The notes under the pieces: model-generated | Databases searched by the model: none | The model's input: only the letters and a program-made list of their open reading frames with translations | Told to the model about the DNA's origin: nothing | Program-made: the position numbers and the translations under genes | Source of the DNA: JALONH01 sp046329235 | Lineage (GTDB): Bacteria > Bacteroidota > Bacteroidia > Cytophagales > Cytophagaceae | Assembly (NCBI GenBank): GCA_046329235.1 | Contig: JAXLVA010000001.1 | Coordinates: 1,178,001 to 1,242,000, forward strand | Reading direction: 5' to 3' | DNA: 64,000 nucleotides | Shown here: positions 34,212-43,088 of the stretch, piece by piece | Layout of the letters: the number at the start of each line of letters is the position of its first letter | How positions within the stretch are numbered: position 1 is the stretch's first letter

Positions 34212-36995
34212 TTAATAAACAGTCAACTTTCCTGTTATCTTATTTTCTGATGATATAAATGTATACAGATATATACCTGCAGGCATTCGTTCATCACGAA
34301 CAATTGAAACTTTATCAGAATTTATAGACTCAATCTGTTTTACTTCATTACCTAAAATATCAGTAATCACTAGTATTCCACTCAAGACAGATGGAAGAAG
34401 TAATATCGCACTTTCATTAAATGGATTTGGGTAAACCATTGTTCCACTTAAAGCCGTCTTTACAGCAACAGAAGTTGTAAGCGTTACAATTTGATTAGTC
34501 GCATATGTTGATGTACGATAATTAATATTTGTACCGGTACCATTATATTCAAATACTGCCACATAATATGTTGTGTTGGAATTTAATCCAGTAACTGTAA
34601 CTGATGTACCTGCACCATTATAAATGACAAATGAATTCGCTTCTAACTGACTTCCATTTCCATAGCTATTACTAGCTGAATATAGTGTAGCATCTACAGG
34701 TAATTGTGTGATGGTAGACACTGCCTTCATTATAACGATACGTGATTTCCCATCTCCACTAGTCCAATTTATGTTTACGCTTTCTGAGCTTAAATTGGTA
34801 AATGTAATATTAGATGAGGGTGTAAGCGGTTCTCTTGTAGCATTATTATTTAACATTAAGCATACATCTCCACCAGTATTGGCAATCGTTAAGTCTTGAT
34901 TCCCATCTCCATTAAAGTCTGCCAATCCAAATTGTGTGCAAATATTGCTATATGCATCGGAAGCAACAACTCTATAGCCTGCACCATATGTGATATTTTT
35001 TGTAAATACTCCCTGCCCATCATTCGTAAAAAAAACAATTCCTTCATCCGCCGTAACAGCAATATCAAGAAAAGCATCTGAATTAAAATTTCCAACAACA
35101 ATACCTTGCGCATTCATTCCAGCAGACACTAAATCCGGCGTACCAAATGTACCATCACCATTACCTTTAAAAATAACTATATTACCAGGGGTGTTTTTTT
35201 GAACAACAAGTAAATCTGTTTTGCCATCCTGATTGACATCTGCCGCTTTTAATCCTCGAGCATAAACACATGAATAAGTTGTAAAAGGAGCAAAACTACC
35301 TGCACCATCACCTATTAAAATTGCAATCTTAGAATCAAATGAAGAAACAGTTGATGCGGCTATATCCATTTTCCCATCACCATTGAAATCAGCGGCAACA
35401 AGATCAAATGCACCAGCTCCTATTGAAAATGTAACAGGAGAAGCAAAGTATCCATTTCCAGCAGACAGGAATAAAGAAACCCCTCCGTTTGTACTATTGT
35501 TCGCTGTCATTAAATCCGGATATCCATCACTATTAAAATCTGCTGAAACAATTGAATAGGGTTGCTTATTAGCACCTGCATCTGTTAAAATAGCAGAATT
35601 AAAGCCATTGCCATTATTAACAAATATTACTAATCTATTGGTGGAGATATCACATCCTACTAAATCCATCTTACCATCTATATTCAAATCAACAGATACC
35701 AGACCAACCACACCCGTACTTGATGGGTTAAGAGTAGATATTGAAGTGAACGCCCCGTCTCCTCCTCCATAATATACATATATCCTGTAATCTCCCGTAC
35801 TGACAGCCATATCAACATTTCCATCATTATTAAAATCCGCAGATACTACACAACGCGCATCACCAGGTCTATCATAACTTCTAACAGCCACAAAGGATCC
35901 ATCTCCTTTCCCTTTTGCAAATCCAAAACTTCTAGAGGCATCATTTACAGATAAAATATCATTTATCCCATCTTGATCAAAATCTTTACATATATAATCA
36001 ATCATTCCATTACCCAAGGAATACGTTTTACTAGTTGGGAATGTACCTGTACCTGAATTCATAAATATATTTATTCCCGAACAACGGATAATTACATCCA
36101 AATAAGCATCGTTATCTAAATCCATACACACAATACGATCGGGCTGCCCAAGCAAAGAACCATACTTAACAAATGAAGAAAAAGAACCTGTTCCGCTACC
36201 GTTTGCAACATACAAACCTCCCACTCCAGCACTAACAAGATCCAGATTCCCATCATTATTAATATCCGCTATTGCAATACCGTAAACACTAGTAGCAGGA
36301 GTAATCGTTTTTTGACTATAGGTATTAAAAACACCTGTTCCTTGCCCGATTAAAACGGAAACTCCATTTCCAGCAGCAACTACTAAATCTAAATGCCCGT
36401 CTTTATTTACATCACCAATAGCTATATCGTTAGGAAGAGCTGCAGTAGTATAATTAACAGCTGCAGCGAAATTTCCCGTACCATCTCCAATTAAAATAGA
36501 GACAGAATAACCATAATTGTTCGTAACAGCTATATCTGTTTTCCCATCTTCATTAAAATCTCCTGCAATAGCATTTGAAGGGGAATCCCCTACGGAATAA
36601 AATTCAGGAGCTGAAAACACTCCCGTTCCATCGTTTAGGAGTATATAAATTCCATCTGAATAAGGACTAACTATAATTAAATCCATTCCTCCCGAATTAT
36701 TGATATTAGCAGGTGTTAATTTAGCTGGATAAGCGCCCCCATCATATGCCACCGCAGAACTAAATCCTCCAGTTGAAACACCTTTCATGACATAAATTTG
36801 TCCAACCATTAAATTATCGGAACAAATAATATCCAATACGCCATCTCCATCTACATCCATATTGGTAGTAAATAGTGGTGAAGCAGCTCCTACTCCTAAC
36901 ATGGGATATAATGTAACAGCTTCCATCTTAACTTGTGATAAAGAAAAGAAAGGATTGAAAAGGGATGCTAAAAACAGCCAAAATAGATTTTTCAT
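34212..36995 (-). CDS. FG-GAP/VCBS repeat secreted protein with Fn3 and T9SS sorting domain
   Basis: A 927-residue exported protein with a signal peptide (cleavage near FSLSQ). About 14 repeats of roughly 48 residues follow (about 40-720), 13 of them with a calcium-binding-like D-x-(D/N)-x-D-G-x-x-D-(L/I) loop (for example DVDGDGVLDI, DFNEDGKTDI, DVNKDGHLDL, DFNGDGNQDL). This suggests integrin-like beta-propellers. A fibronectin type III-like domain spans about 735-845 (SSESVNINWTSGDG, NSNTTYYVAVFEYNG). The C-terminus is a T9SS type A sorting domain (VYPNPFNESAILLLP, then PAGIYLYTFIS). A surface adhesin-like role is inferred. Its upstream region holds box B and hairpin copy 4. Confidence 0.9.
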   Translation of the reverse strand: MKNLFWLFLASLFNPFFSLSQVKMEAVTLYPMLGVGAASPLFTTNMDVDGDGVLDIICSDNLMVGQIYVMKGVSTGGFSSAVAYDGGAYPAKLTPANINNSGGMDLIIVSPYSDGIYILLNDGTGVFSAPEFYSVGDSPSNAIAGDFNEDGKTDIAVTNNYGYSVSILIGDGTGNFAAAVNYTTAALPNDIAIGDVNKDGHLDLVVAAGNGVSVLIGQGTGVFNTYSQKTITPATSVYGIAIADINNDGNLDLVSAGVGGLYVANGSGTGSFSSFVKYGSLLGQPDRIVCMDLDNDAYLDVIIRCSGINIFMNSGTGTFPTSKTYSLGNGMIDYICKDFDQDGINDILSVNDASRSFGFAKGKGDGSFVAVRSYDRPGDARCVVSADFNNDGNVDMAVSTGDYRIYVYYGGGDGAFTSISTLNPSSTGVVGLVSVDLNIDGKMDLVGCDISTNRLVIFVNNGNGFNSAILTDAGANKQPYSIVSADFNSDGYPDLMTANNSTNGGVSLFLSAGNGYFASPVTFSIGAGAFDLVAADFNGDGKMDIAASTVSSFDSKIAILIGDGAGSFAPFTTYSCVYARGLKAADVNQDGKTDLLVVQKNTPGNIVIFKGNGDGTFGTPDLVSAGMNAQGIVVGNFNSDAFLDIAVTADEGIVFFTNDGQGVFTKNITYGAGYRVVASDAYSNICTQFGLADFNGDGNQDLTIANTGGDVCLMLNNNATREPLTPSSNITFTNLSSESVNINWTSGDGKSRIVIMKAVSTITQLPVDATLYSASNSYGNGSQLEANSFVIYNGAGTSVTVTGLNSNTTYYVAVFEYNGTGTNINYRTSTYATNQIVTLTTSVAVKTALSGTMVYPNPFNESAILLLPSVLSGILVITDILGNEVKQIESINSDKVSIVRDERMPAGIYLYTFISSENKITGKLTVY

Positions 36996-37036
36996 ATGTA
37001 TTAATAAAAAGTGTAAAACAATCGGTTACTAGAACT

Positions 37037-37095
37037 TATACTAAACTTTCACAATGACTCAATATACCTAATATAACTTTCCCTTTCAAATAGAA
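37037..37095. repeat. 59-bp conserved box, copy B
   Basis: Partner of the box at 30402-30460 (about 50 of 59 identical). Here it lies 42 nt upstream of the start of the FG-GAP gene and could contain its promoter; the shared upstream sequence suggests the fragment near 30.3 kb once had a related upstream region. Confidence 0.75.
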
Positions 37096-37141
37096 CTATT
37101 ATCAGTTCTATAAATTGAATTAAGATAAAAAACCACAGAAG

Positions 37142-37208
37142 GTTGTGGGTGACGTGGCAGTTTTGTTTGAATCATATATAAAAGATTATTGTACCGCTAA
37201 ACACCAAC
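37142..37208 (+). repeat. Dispersed hairpin repeat, copy 4 (degenerate)
   Basis: Left arm GTTGTGGGTG (37142-37151) pairs with CACCAAC (37202-37208) through one bulge. GACGTGGCA and ACCGCTAAA keep the inner positions of the family, and GGCGAGGC follows the right end. Only the arms are conserved; the centre differs. Together with box B and the terminator this accounts for most of the 290-nt gap. Confidence 0.7.
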
Positions 37209-37244
37209 GGCGAGGCAATAATAGCCTATCGAGAACTAAATAAA

Positions 37245-37287
37245 CAAAAAAGCTGAGTAAGAATCTTCCCTACTCAGCCTTTTTTTT
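37245..37287. terminator. Bidirectional terminator at the end of the EF-hand protein gene
   Basis: An 8-bp stem GCTGAGTA/TACTCAGC (37252-37259 with 37271-37278) has an 11-nt loop, A-rich on the left and T8 on the right. It touches the stop codon of the minus-strand gene at 37286. Confidence 0.85.
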
Positions 37288-39451
37288 AATTAAACATAGC
37301 CAATGAAATTAGTTGGAATCTCCAAAGAAGATATAATACCCCTCCGGTTAATAATATCATAAACAACAGATATTGCCACAGTGGAATACCTTTTGATCTG
37401 AATGGATCATTGGCATTAACTTTTGCATTCTTAGGTAAACTTGCAATTTGAGTTAAGGTGTTACCAAAAGGTATATTCACAATTACCTTCGCATTGACAG
37501 CCCATCCATTAGCATCTAATATAAGAGCTAGGTTACGTTGACGAAGTTTGAAGAAAGCCATAATCATAGCAGGTCCTGATATTAATAATAAAATACCTAA
37601 AACAGCTAAAGGCATTTTCCACCAGGTAAGTCCCATGAATCCGGCCAACACAGATGCGAGTGCTGTACCTATAGCTCCTAAAGCTAAACCTATCGCAGCG
37701 AAGATCCCTACAAATTTTCCTACATCAAATGGTGCTGGTGGCGGAGTTGCCGCTGCAGGTGTAGGTGCCGTAGCTACTTTCGTTTCTACTCCTTCAATAT
37801 TGGTGGTCATGTCAGTCATTACCTTATTATCTTGTTCGGAAGCGAATTTATTTATTTGCTTATCAATGAAACGAGAGATTTTTCTATAAGGCGACCAAAA
37901 TGCTTGCGTAATACTAATAGGATTTTCTATAATTTTAATAATAGTAGCGTCATAAGCTAATCCTTTTCTATCGTAGAATAAAGCATTTCGTCCTACAATT
38001 AAATTATCTATGTCTCCATTGGTTAACGCCGCAACAATAGTCATAACTTCTCCTGTAGCTTTGGCTACGCATTTGCAATAAATCAAATACATACCACTTA
38101 AGGATACCATCATATCATGACGACTCATATCACTCACTTTAATACATAAATCACAACTACGTTGATCAATATACAAAGTGCCTGATTGGAAAATGGCTTT
38201 ATGATTGGGTGAATAGAAATCGTAAAAAGTAACAAAATTCTTAATTAACGTAAATAAGTCTCGATAATAACGAACTAGTTTATCTACTAAGATAATATTA
38301 TTAGCTTCTATTTCTAATGCTTTATCATTTTCAATCAGCTGAAATAATTCTTTAGAAATTGATTCAGCTAATATTTCTCGAATTCTTTTCAATCCTAAAG
38401 TCTCTATCTCCTCACCTTGCTTTTCGGCTTTCCAAGCTTCAAATTCATGAAACTTTTCAGCAATTATTTTCCAATCGCTTTCAGTTATTGATTTTTTACC
38501 GGGAAATAGATGATCCGTGATTAAAGATCGCAGTCGAGAAATTTTACCTTCCCAAGCAGGATTAATCCCTTGTTCCAAGGGAAGTTCTTTTTGTGATTCT
38601 ATCTTCGCTAATGGGAATGTCTCAATTTCTCCTAAACAATTAGTCAAATCTTTTGATGTGATAGATTCAACACGGGCAGTCAATAAATTCAAAACAGCAG
38701 TTGTATCCTTATCGAAAGTGGCTAATCGACAACGCAAAAAATAATCTTCAACTTTTGACTTTATGGATAAATATAATAAGTAACTTAACTCGGTGTTTTC
38801 TTTGAATGGCAGAATATGAATATTGCTTTCTGCCTTTTTGTACCATTCCGAATAGTGATGACAGGATTCTAAAAACTTAGTTAAATGTTCTTGAGTGATA
38901 CCTTCTTTCCCACCACGATCCGTTGTGCTTCCTAAGCAACTAATAATATCCTTTAATAATTGTTTCTGAGCATCAGTGGAACAAGAATCTTCGGTAATGA
39001 CTCCATCGCCATTGTATGCCGTACCATTAAAAATCTTAACAATATCCGATGTCTCTTCAACAGTTAAGCTATCCGCATCTGGTTTACCTAAATTCTTCAG
39101 TATGTTTTTAGCAGAGGCCATTAAAATCTTACCTTCCTCACTATTCTCATTGATAGCACTTAATGGGAATACAGCTGACTCTTTTTTTAAATCATCCGGA
39201 TTGTTGATAATACCACCAATCCATTTTACCGCAGCTAAAACTTCGTTCACTTTAATGTGTCCATCATGATCACTGTCTATTAAATTCAACGTAGCAGCAT
39301 CAATTTCTAGTCCGCCTGTAGGACAACTTAATACCGTCCATAACTTTTGATCTAAATGCTCTAGAGCTAAAATATCTCGTCCTGAATCAAAATTAACCCT
39401 CTTTACACCTCCAACAGAAGAAAAGGTCCATTCGTAATTTTTATTTTGCAT
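37286..39451 (-). CDS. Large EF-hand protein with C-terminal membrane helices, unknown family
   Basis: A 721-residue protein with no N-terminal signal peptide. A canonical EF-hand loop DSDHDGHIKVNE lies at 59-70 (Asp59, Asp61, Asp63, Glu70). A degenerate second one lies near 145-156 (YNGDGVITED), as in a paired EF-hand module. A long, mostly helical middle (about 165-420) follows, then a region with clustered cysteines (RSCDLCIKVSD, YLIYCKCVAK; about 435-475). A Pro/Ala linker (about 560-580) leads to two adjacent hydrophobic helices (about 580-635), and another helix is near 697-717. The first 560 residues are therefore probably cytoplasmic, tethered at the C-terminus. I do not recognise the family; calcium sensing is inferred from the EF-hand only. 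Confidence 0.7.
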   Translation of the reverse strand: MQNKNYEWTFSSVGGVKRVNFDSGRDILALEHLDQKLWTVLSCPTGGLEIDAATLNLIDSDHDGHIKVNEVLAAVKWIGGIINNPDDLKKESAVFPLSAINENSEEGKILMASAKNILKNLGKPDADSLTVEETSDIVKIFNGTAYNGDGVITEDSCSTDAQKQLLKDIISCLGSTTDRGGKEGITQEHLTKFLESCHHYSEWYKKAESNIHILPFKENTELSYLLYLSIKSKVEDYFLRCRLATFDKDTTAVLNLLTARVESITSKDLTNCLGEIETFPLAKIESQKELPLEQGINPAWEGKISRLRSLITDHLFPGKKSITESDWKIIAEKFHEFEAWKAEKQGEEIETLGLKRIREILAESISKELFQLIENDKALEIEANNIILVDKLVRYYRDLFTLIKNFVTFYDFYSPNHKAIFQSGTLYIDQRSCDLCIKVSDMSRHDMMVSLSGMYLIYCKCVAKATGEVMTIVAALTNGDIDNLIVGRNALFYDRKGLAYDATIIKIIENPISITQAFWSPYRKISRFIDKQINKFASEQDNKVMTDMTTNIEGVETKVATAPTPAAATPPPAPFDVGKFVGIFAAIGLALGAIGTALASVLAGFMGLTWWKMPLAVLGILLLISGPAMIMAFFKLRQRNLALILDANGWAVNAKVIVNIPFGNTLTQIASLPKNAKVNANDPFRSKGIPLWQYLLFMILLTGGVLYLLWRFQLISLAMFN

Positions 39452-39571
39452 GTTCTACTTTTGGTAAAAAACTAATTAACTTCTGAATATAATAAATGAT
39501 TTTAATACATAGAGTCGACATTCGACGACTTGTGTTTATCCTTACACTTTAATCCATTAGATTATAAAATT

Positions 39572-39670
39572 CCCACCATTAAAATGGTGGGCTACCTACA
39601 GAGATGACCGTTAGAAGTTGAGATAAACTATCATCGGAGGTTTTAGGCGGCCCACGGTTTTAACCGTGGG
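39572..39670. repeat. REP-like pair of palindromes
   Basis: Two 20-bp perfect palindromes with 9-bp arms lie 59 nt apart: CCCACCATTAAAATGGTGGG (39572-39591) and CCCACGGTTTTAACCGTGGG (39651-39670). The two share the CCCAC/GTGGG ends. This is the layout of REP/BIME elements spread by RAYT transposases; no RAYT gene is in the window. It fills the middle of the 474-nt gap between the EF-hand gene and the helicase gene; the rest of the gap holds only an open minus-strand frame without a start (39759-39923). Confidence 0.75.
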
Positions 39671-39925
39671 GATCTTTAAGTTTAGTTTGAATCAATATTT
39701 ATCATCCTAAAAAACGTCAAAAAAGCCTTTCTTTCATACATCACTTGTTTTTCTCCTTTTAAACACCTAATTTTGTGTCATTCGGTATATTCACGTCGTA
39801 AGGTTGAGTATTCTGAAAAATACCTTCGTCCCAAAGCTCTTGAAGCTTTAATGTATCGCTGATTCGGTTATCTAAAGGTATTTTTCTCCCGAATAGTGTA
39901 CATTTTAATCCATTAAAAAAAATCT

Positions 39926-41626
39926 ATGTTATTTACAGACCTAGGCTTATCAGAAGCCTTAATGCAAGCTATTGAATTAACTGGCTATACAGAAGCTACG
40001 CCTATTCAAGCTCAAGCTATTCCCGTGATCATGAACGGGTCAGATGTTACAGGCCAAGCACAGACCGGTACCGGTAAAACTGCTGCTTTCGGTATCCCGG
40101 CAATTGAAAGAATTGACCCGGATAAAAAAGGAGTTCAAACATTAATCTTATGTCCTACTCGTGAACTTGCATTACAAGTTAGTGTAGAACTTAAAAAGTT
40201 AGCGAAATTCAAAAAAGGTGTTTTTATCTCTACTATCTATGGTGGTGAGTCTATGGAACGCCAAATAAAAGACTTACAAAAAGGAGTTCAAATCGTTGTA
40301 GGTACTCCAGGTCGTGTGATTGATCACATGGATCGCGGTACGCTTAAAACACATACTATTTCTCAAATCATCTTAGATGAAGCGGATGAAATGTTGAACA
40401 TGGGCTTCCGCGAAGATATTGAATTAGTGCTGGACAGATTGCATGAAGATCGCCAAACGATTCTTTTCTCGGCAACCATGCCTCCTGCTATTTTACAGTT
40501 AACCAAACGTTATCAAAAAAATCCTGAATTCGTTAAAATTCAGAACAAAGAAGTAACGACTAACACCATTGAACAGTACTATTACATGGTGAAGGAATCC
40601 ATGAAAATGGAAATCATGACGCAATTAATCGACATGAACAACCTTCAGTTAATGTTAGTATTCTGTAACACAAAGAGAAAAGTAGATGAAGTAACTGAAG
40701 AGTTACGTTCATATGGCTATAAAGCTGTTGGTTTACATGGTGACAAATCTCAAAAAGATCGTAACGATGTAATGAACAAATTCCGTAAAGGTTTCGCTTC
40801 TATCCTAGTAGCTACTGACGTTGCTGCTCGTGGTATTGACGTTTCCGGTGTGGACGCTGTAATTAACTATGATGTACCTTTGGATACTGAAAACTATGTA
40901 CACCGTATTGGTCGTACTGGTCGTGCAGGTAAATTAGGTAAATCTTTTACTTTAGTAACAGGTGAAGACCGTTACAAAATGCGTGACATCGAAACGTATA
41001 CTAAAGCTGAAATCAAACGTACGCCTACTCCTACTAAATTAGAAATGTTAGCTTATAAAAAAGCGAAACTTTCTCAGCGTATTCAATCTTCAATTGCAGA
41101 AGAAAACAATCAAGATTGGGCTGCAGTATTAGATGAGTTCGAAGCTGAAGGATTAAATGTACGTGACGTAGCTGTAAGTTTATTACGTCAAGTATTCCCT
41201 GAATTACAAGATTTATTGAAGCCGGAACTTCCTCCAAAAGAGCGTAACTCTAGCAGAGATAGAGACGGTAGAGAGCGTAGAGATGACGGTGGCAGAGAGC
41301 GTAGAAGCGGTGACCGTTTCGAACGTAATAACAGAAGCCAAAGTCGTGAGCGTAGCGGTGGTAAATCCGGTAAATTCTCAGGTGAAAACATGACTCGTTT
41401 ATTCTTTAACTTAGGTAAAAAAGATAGAGTTAATCCTGGAGATATCGTTGGTGCTATCACCGGTGAATCTAATATCAAAGGAAGCCAAATTGGTCAAATC
41501 GATATCTTCGATAAATATTCTTTCGTTGAAGTTCCTCACGATGTAGTAGACAAAGTGATGACTGGAATGAAGAATAACAAAATCAAAGGTAAGATGGTCA
41601 ATATCGAAATTGCAAACGGTCGTTGA
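39926..41626 (+). CDS. deaD: DEAD-box RNA helicase, DeaD/CsdA-like
   Basis: This 566-residue helicase has the Q-motif region (GYTEATPIQAQAIP), Walker A AQTGTGKT (45-52), motif Ia PTRELALQ, TPGR, DEAD (151-154), SAT (FSATMPP), and the second RecA domain with VATDVAARGID and HRIGRTGRAGK. An Arg/Asp/Gly-rich disordered stretch (about 435-480) precedes a DbpA-type RNA-binding domain (MTRLFFNLGKKDRVNPGDIV, then KGKMVNIEIANGR). It probably remodels rRNA or mRNA, with a role in ribosome assembly or cold adaptation. Its TGA overlaps the TTG start of rsmE, linking the two ribosome-related genes. Confidence 0.92.
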   Translation: MLFTDLGLSEALMQAIELTGYTEATPIQAQAIPVIMNGSDVTGQAQTGTGKTAAFGIPAIERIDPDKKGVQTLILCPTRELALQVSVELKKLAKFKKGVFISTIYGGESMERQIKDLQKGVQIVVGTPGRVIDHMDRGTLKTHTISQIILDEADEMLNMGFREDIELVLDRLHEDRQTILFSATMPPAILQLTKRYQKNPEFVKIQNKEVTTNTIEQYYYMVKESMKMEIMTQLIDMNNLQLMLVFCNTKRKVDEVTEELRSYGYKAVGLHGDKSQKDRNDVMNKFRKGFASILVATDVAARGIDVSGVDAVINYDVPLDTENYVHRIGRTGRAGKLGKSFTLVTGEDRYKMRDIETYTKAEIKRTPTPTKLEMLAYKKAKLSQRIQSSIAEENNQDWAAVLDEFEAEGLNVRDVAVSLLRQVFPELQDLLKPELPPKERNSSRDRDGRERRDDGGRERRSGDRFERNNRSQSRERSGGKSGKFSGENMTRLFFNLGKKDRVNPGDIVGAITGESNIKGSQIGQIDIFDKYSFVEVPHDVVDKVMTGMKNNKIKGKMVNIEIANGR

Positions 41627-42333
41627 GCCATTTACACTTCATAAATAATATCGAAACAGGTGTATTGGATGAAGTAGAATCCGGTCACGTAGTTCGAGTA
41701 TTAAGAAAATCTGAAGGTGATATCATTTCACTAACGGATGGTAAAGGCAAAATTGCCGAAGTAAAAATAACACAAGCACACCCTAAAAAGTGTGCTTTTA
41801 CTATTTTAGAGGTAAAGGAAATTCCTTACACTATTCCCTATTCTGTTCACTTAGTTATAGCTCCACCTAAAGCATCTGATCGTTTAGAGTGGATGTTGGA
41901 AAAGTTAGTAGAGACAGGTGTCAATGAAATCACTTTTTTACAAACGGAACATAGTGAACGAAAACAAATCAATATCGATAAGCTAAAAGCTCAAGTTGTA
42001 TCTGCGATCAAACAAAGTGGACAAGCTTGGATGCCTCAACTTTATGATATGATTTCTTTTTCATCCTTTATTCAGAATTCTCAAGCAGATCAAAAATACA
42101 TTGCTTACTTATCCCAAGAAAAATTATCACATCTGAGTAAGAAAGCAGAAACTTCCGGTAAGATTATTATCCTGATTGGCCCTGAAGGTGATTTTTCAGA
42201 AAGCGAAATAAATAAAGCTATCCAAAATGGTTATTCCGGCGTAAGTTTAGGAGATAGTATTTTACGTACAGAAACTGCTGGATTTTTAGCTGTAAATATG
42301 ATACATTTAAAACATGTTTTGGAATCGAATTAA
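41623..42333 (+). CDS. rsmE: 16S rRNA (uracil-1498-N3)-methyltransferase
   Basis: A 236-residue SPOUT-class methyltransferase. The N-terminal PUA-like domain includes HVVRVLRKSEGDIISLTDGKG. The C-terminal trefoil knot carries PPKASDRLEWMLEKLVETGV, then LIGPEGDFSESEI and VSLGDSILRTETA, the SAM-binding signature of RsmE. The start is a TTG at 41623 that shares TTGA with the stop of the helicase gene; MSHLHF fits the usual N-terminus and no ATG is nearby. Translation is therefore probably coupled. It overlaps the DUF4159 gene by 20 nt. Confidence 0.93.
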   Translation: MSHLHFINNIETGVLDEVESGHVVRVLRKSEGDIISLTDGKGKIAEVKITQAHPKKCAFTILEVKEIPYTIPYSVHLVIAPPKASDRLEWMLEKLVETGVNEITFLQTEHSERKQINIDKLKAQVVSAIKQSGQAWMPQLYDMISFSSFIQNSQADQKYIAYLSQEKLSHLSKKAETSGKIIILIGPEGDFSESEINKAIQNGYSGVSLGDSILRTETAGFLAVNMIHLKHVLESN

Positions 42334-42997
42334 ATCAACAATAACGTTAGTTGGTATACTCTTTTTTAGTGTACTGTTCTTTTCATCTTCCATTCACTCA
42401 CCGTCATTTAAAATTGCTAAGCTAAAATACGCAGGTGGTGGAGATTGGTATGCCAACAAAACATCGTTACCTAATCTAATTGCTTATTGCAATAAATATT
42501 TAAACACCAATATCTTTCCTAATGAAGACGTTGTTGAAGTAGGCAGCCCTACTCTATTTCAATATCCTTTTGTACACATGACCGGTCACGGAAATGTAGT
42601 ATTTTCATCTACCGAGGCACAAAATCTTAGAAACTATTTAATTGGTGGTGGATTCTTACACATAGATGATAACTATGGAATGGACAAATACATTCGTGCT
42701 GAATTAAAGAAAGTATTTCCGGAGTCTGAATTGATTGAATTACCATTCACACATCCCATATATAGTATGAAATATAAATTTCCGAATGGTTTACCTAAAG
42801 TGCACGAACATGATGGTAAGCGTCCTCAAGGATTTGGTATTTTATACGAAGGGAAACTAGTCATTTTTTATACCTATGAATGTGATTTAGGAAATGGGTG
42901 GGAAGACCAACAAATCTATAATAATCCACAAGATGTAAGGGAAAAAGCGCTTCAAATGGGTGCTAATATTGTTACTTATGCACTTACGACACCTTAA
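42314..42997 (+). CDS. DUF4159 domain protein, exported
   Basis: A 227-residue protein with an N-terminal hydrophobic segment (about 11-27) acting as signal or anchor, followed by a complete DUF4159 domain: KLKYAGGGDWYANKTSLPNL, FVHMTGHGNVVF, GGGFLHIDDNYGMDKYIR, and KLVIFYTYECDLGNGWED near the end. DUF4159 has a flavodoxin/GATase-like fold and no known function. In many Bacteroidota it follows rsmE, as here with a 20-nt overlap, which suggests a conserved pairing. Periplasmic location is inferred. Confidence 0.85.
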   Translation: MFWNRIKSTITLVGILFFSVLFFSSSIHSPSFKIAKLKYAGGGDWYANKTSLPNLIAYCNKYLNTNIFPNEDVVEVGSPTLFQYPFVHMTGHGNVVFSSTEAQNLRNYLIGGGFLHIDDNYGMDKYIRAELKKVFPESELIELPFTHPIYSMKYKFPNGLPKVHEHDGKRPQGFGILYEGKLVIFYTYECDLGNGWEDQQIYNNPQDVREKALQMGANIVTYALTTP

Positions 42998-43043
42998 TGT
43001 AGTTTTAATAGTATTTTTACATGATTTTTGTCAACTTTTTTCG

Positions 43044-43051
43044 TATTTTTG
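43044..43051 (+). promoter_or_regulatory. Possible -7 element for the desaturase gene
   Basis: TATTTTTG matches TAnnTTTG exactly, 37 nt before the GTG start. A TTG lies upstream, but only 13 nt away instead of about 19-20, so the match is partial. Confidence 0.35.
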
Positions 43052-43088
43052 TTGTTCTAATTAGAGTTCAACCAAACAAAATATAAAA

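Noticed and set aside
30331..37208. Integron attC sites or cassette array
   Set aside because: Hairpins with gene fragments recall attC sites, but the RYYYAAC/GTTRRRY boxes are absent, orientations are mixed, and no integron integrase gene is in the window.
30331..37208. CRISPR array
   Set aside because: Copies are irregularly spaced, palindromic, of both orientations and without uniform spacers; no cas genes.
39759..39923. 54-codon minus-strand open frame upstream of the helicase gene
   Set aside because: No ATG, GTG or TTG start in a sensible place; the sequence looks protein-like (SDTLKLQELWDEGIF) and may be a gene remnant, but support is too weak for a feature.
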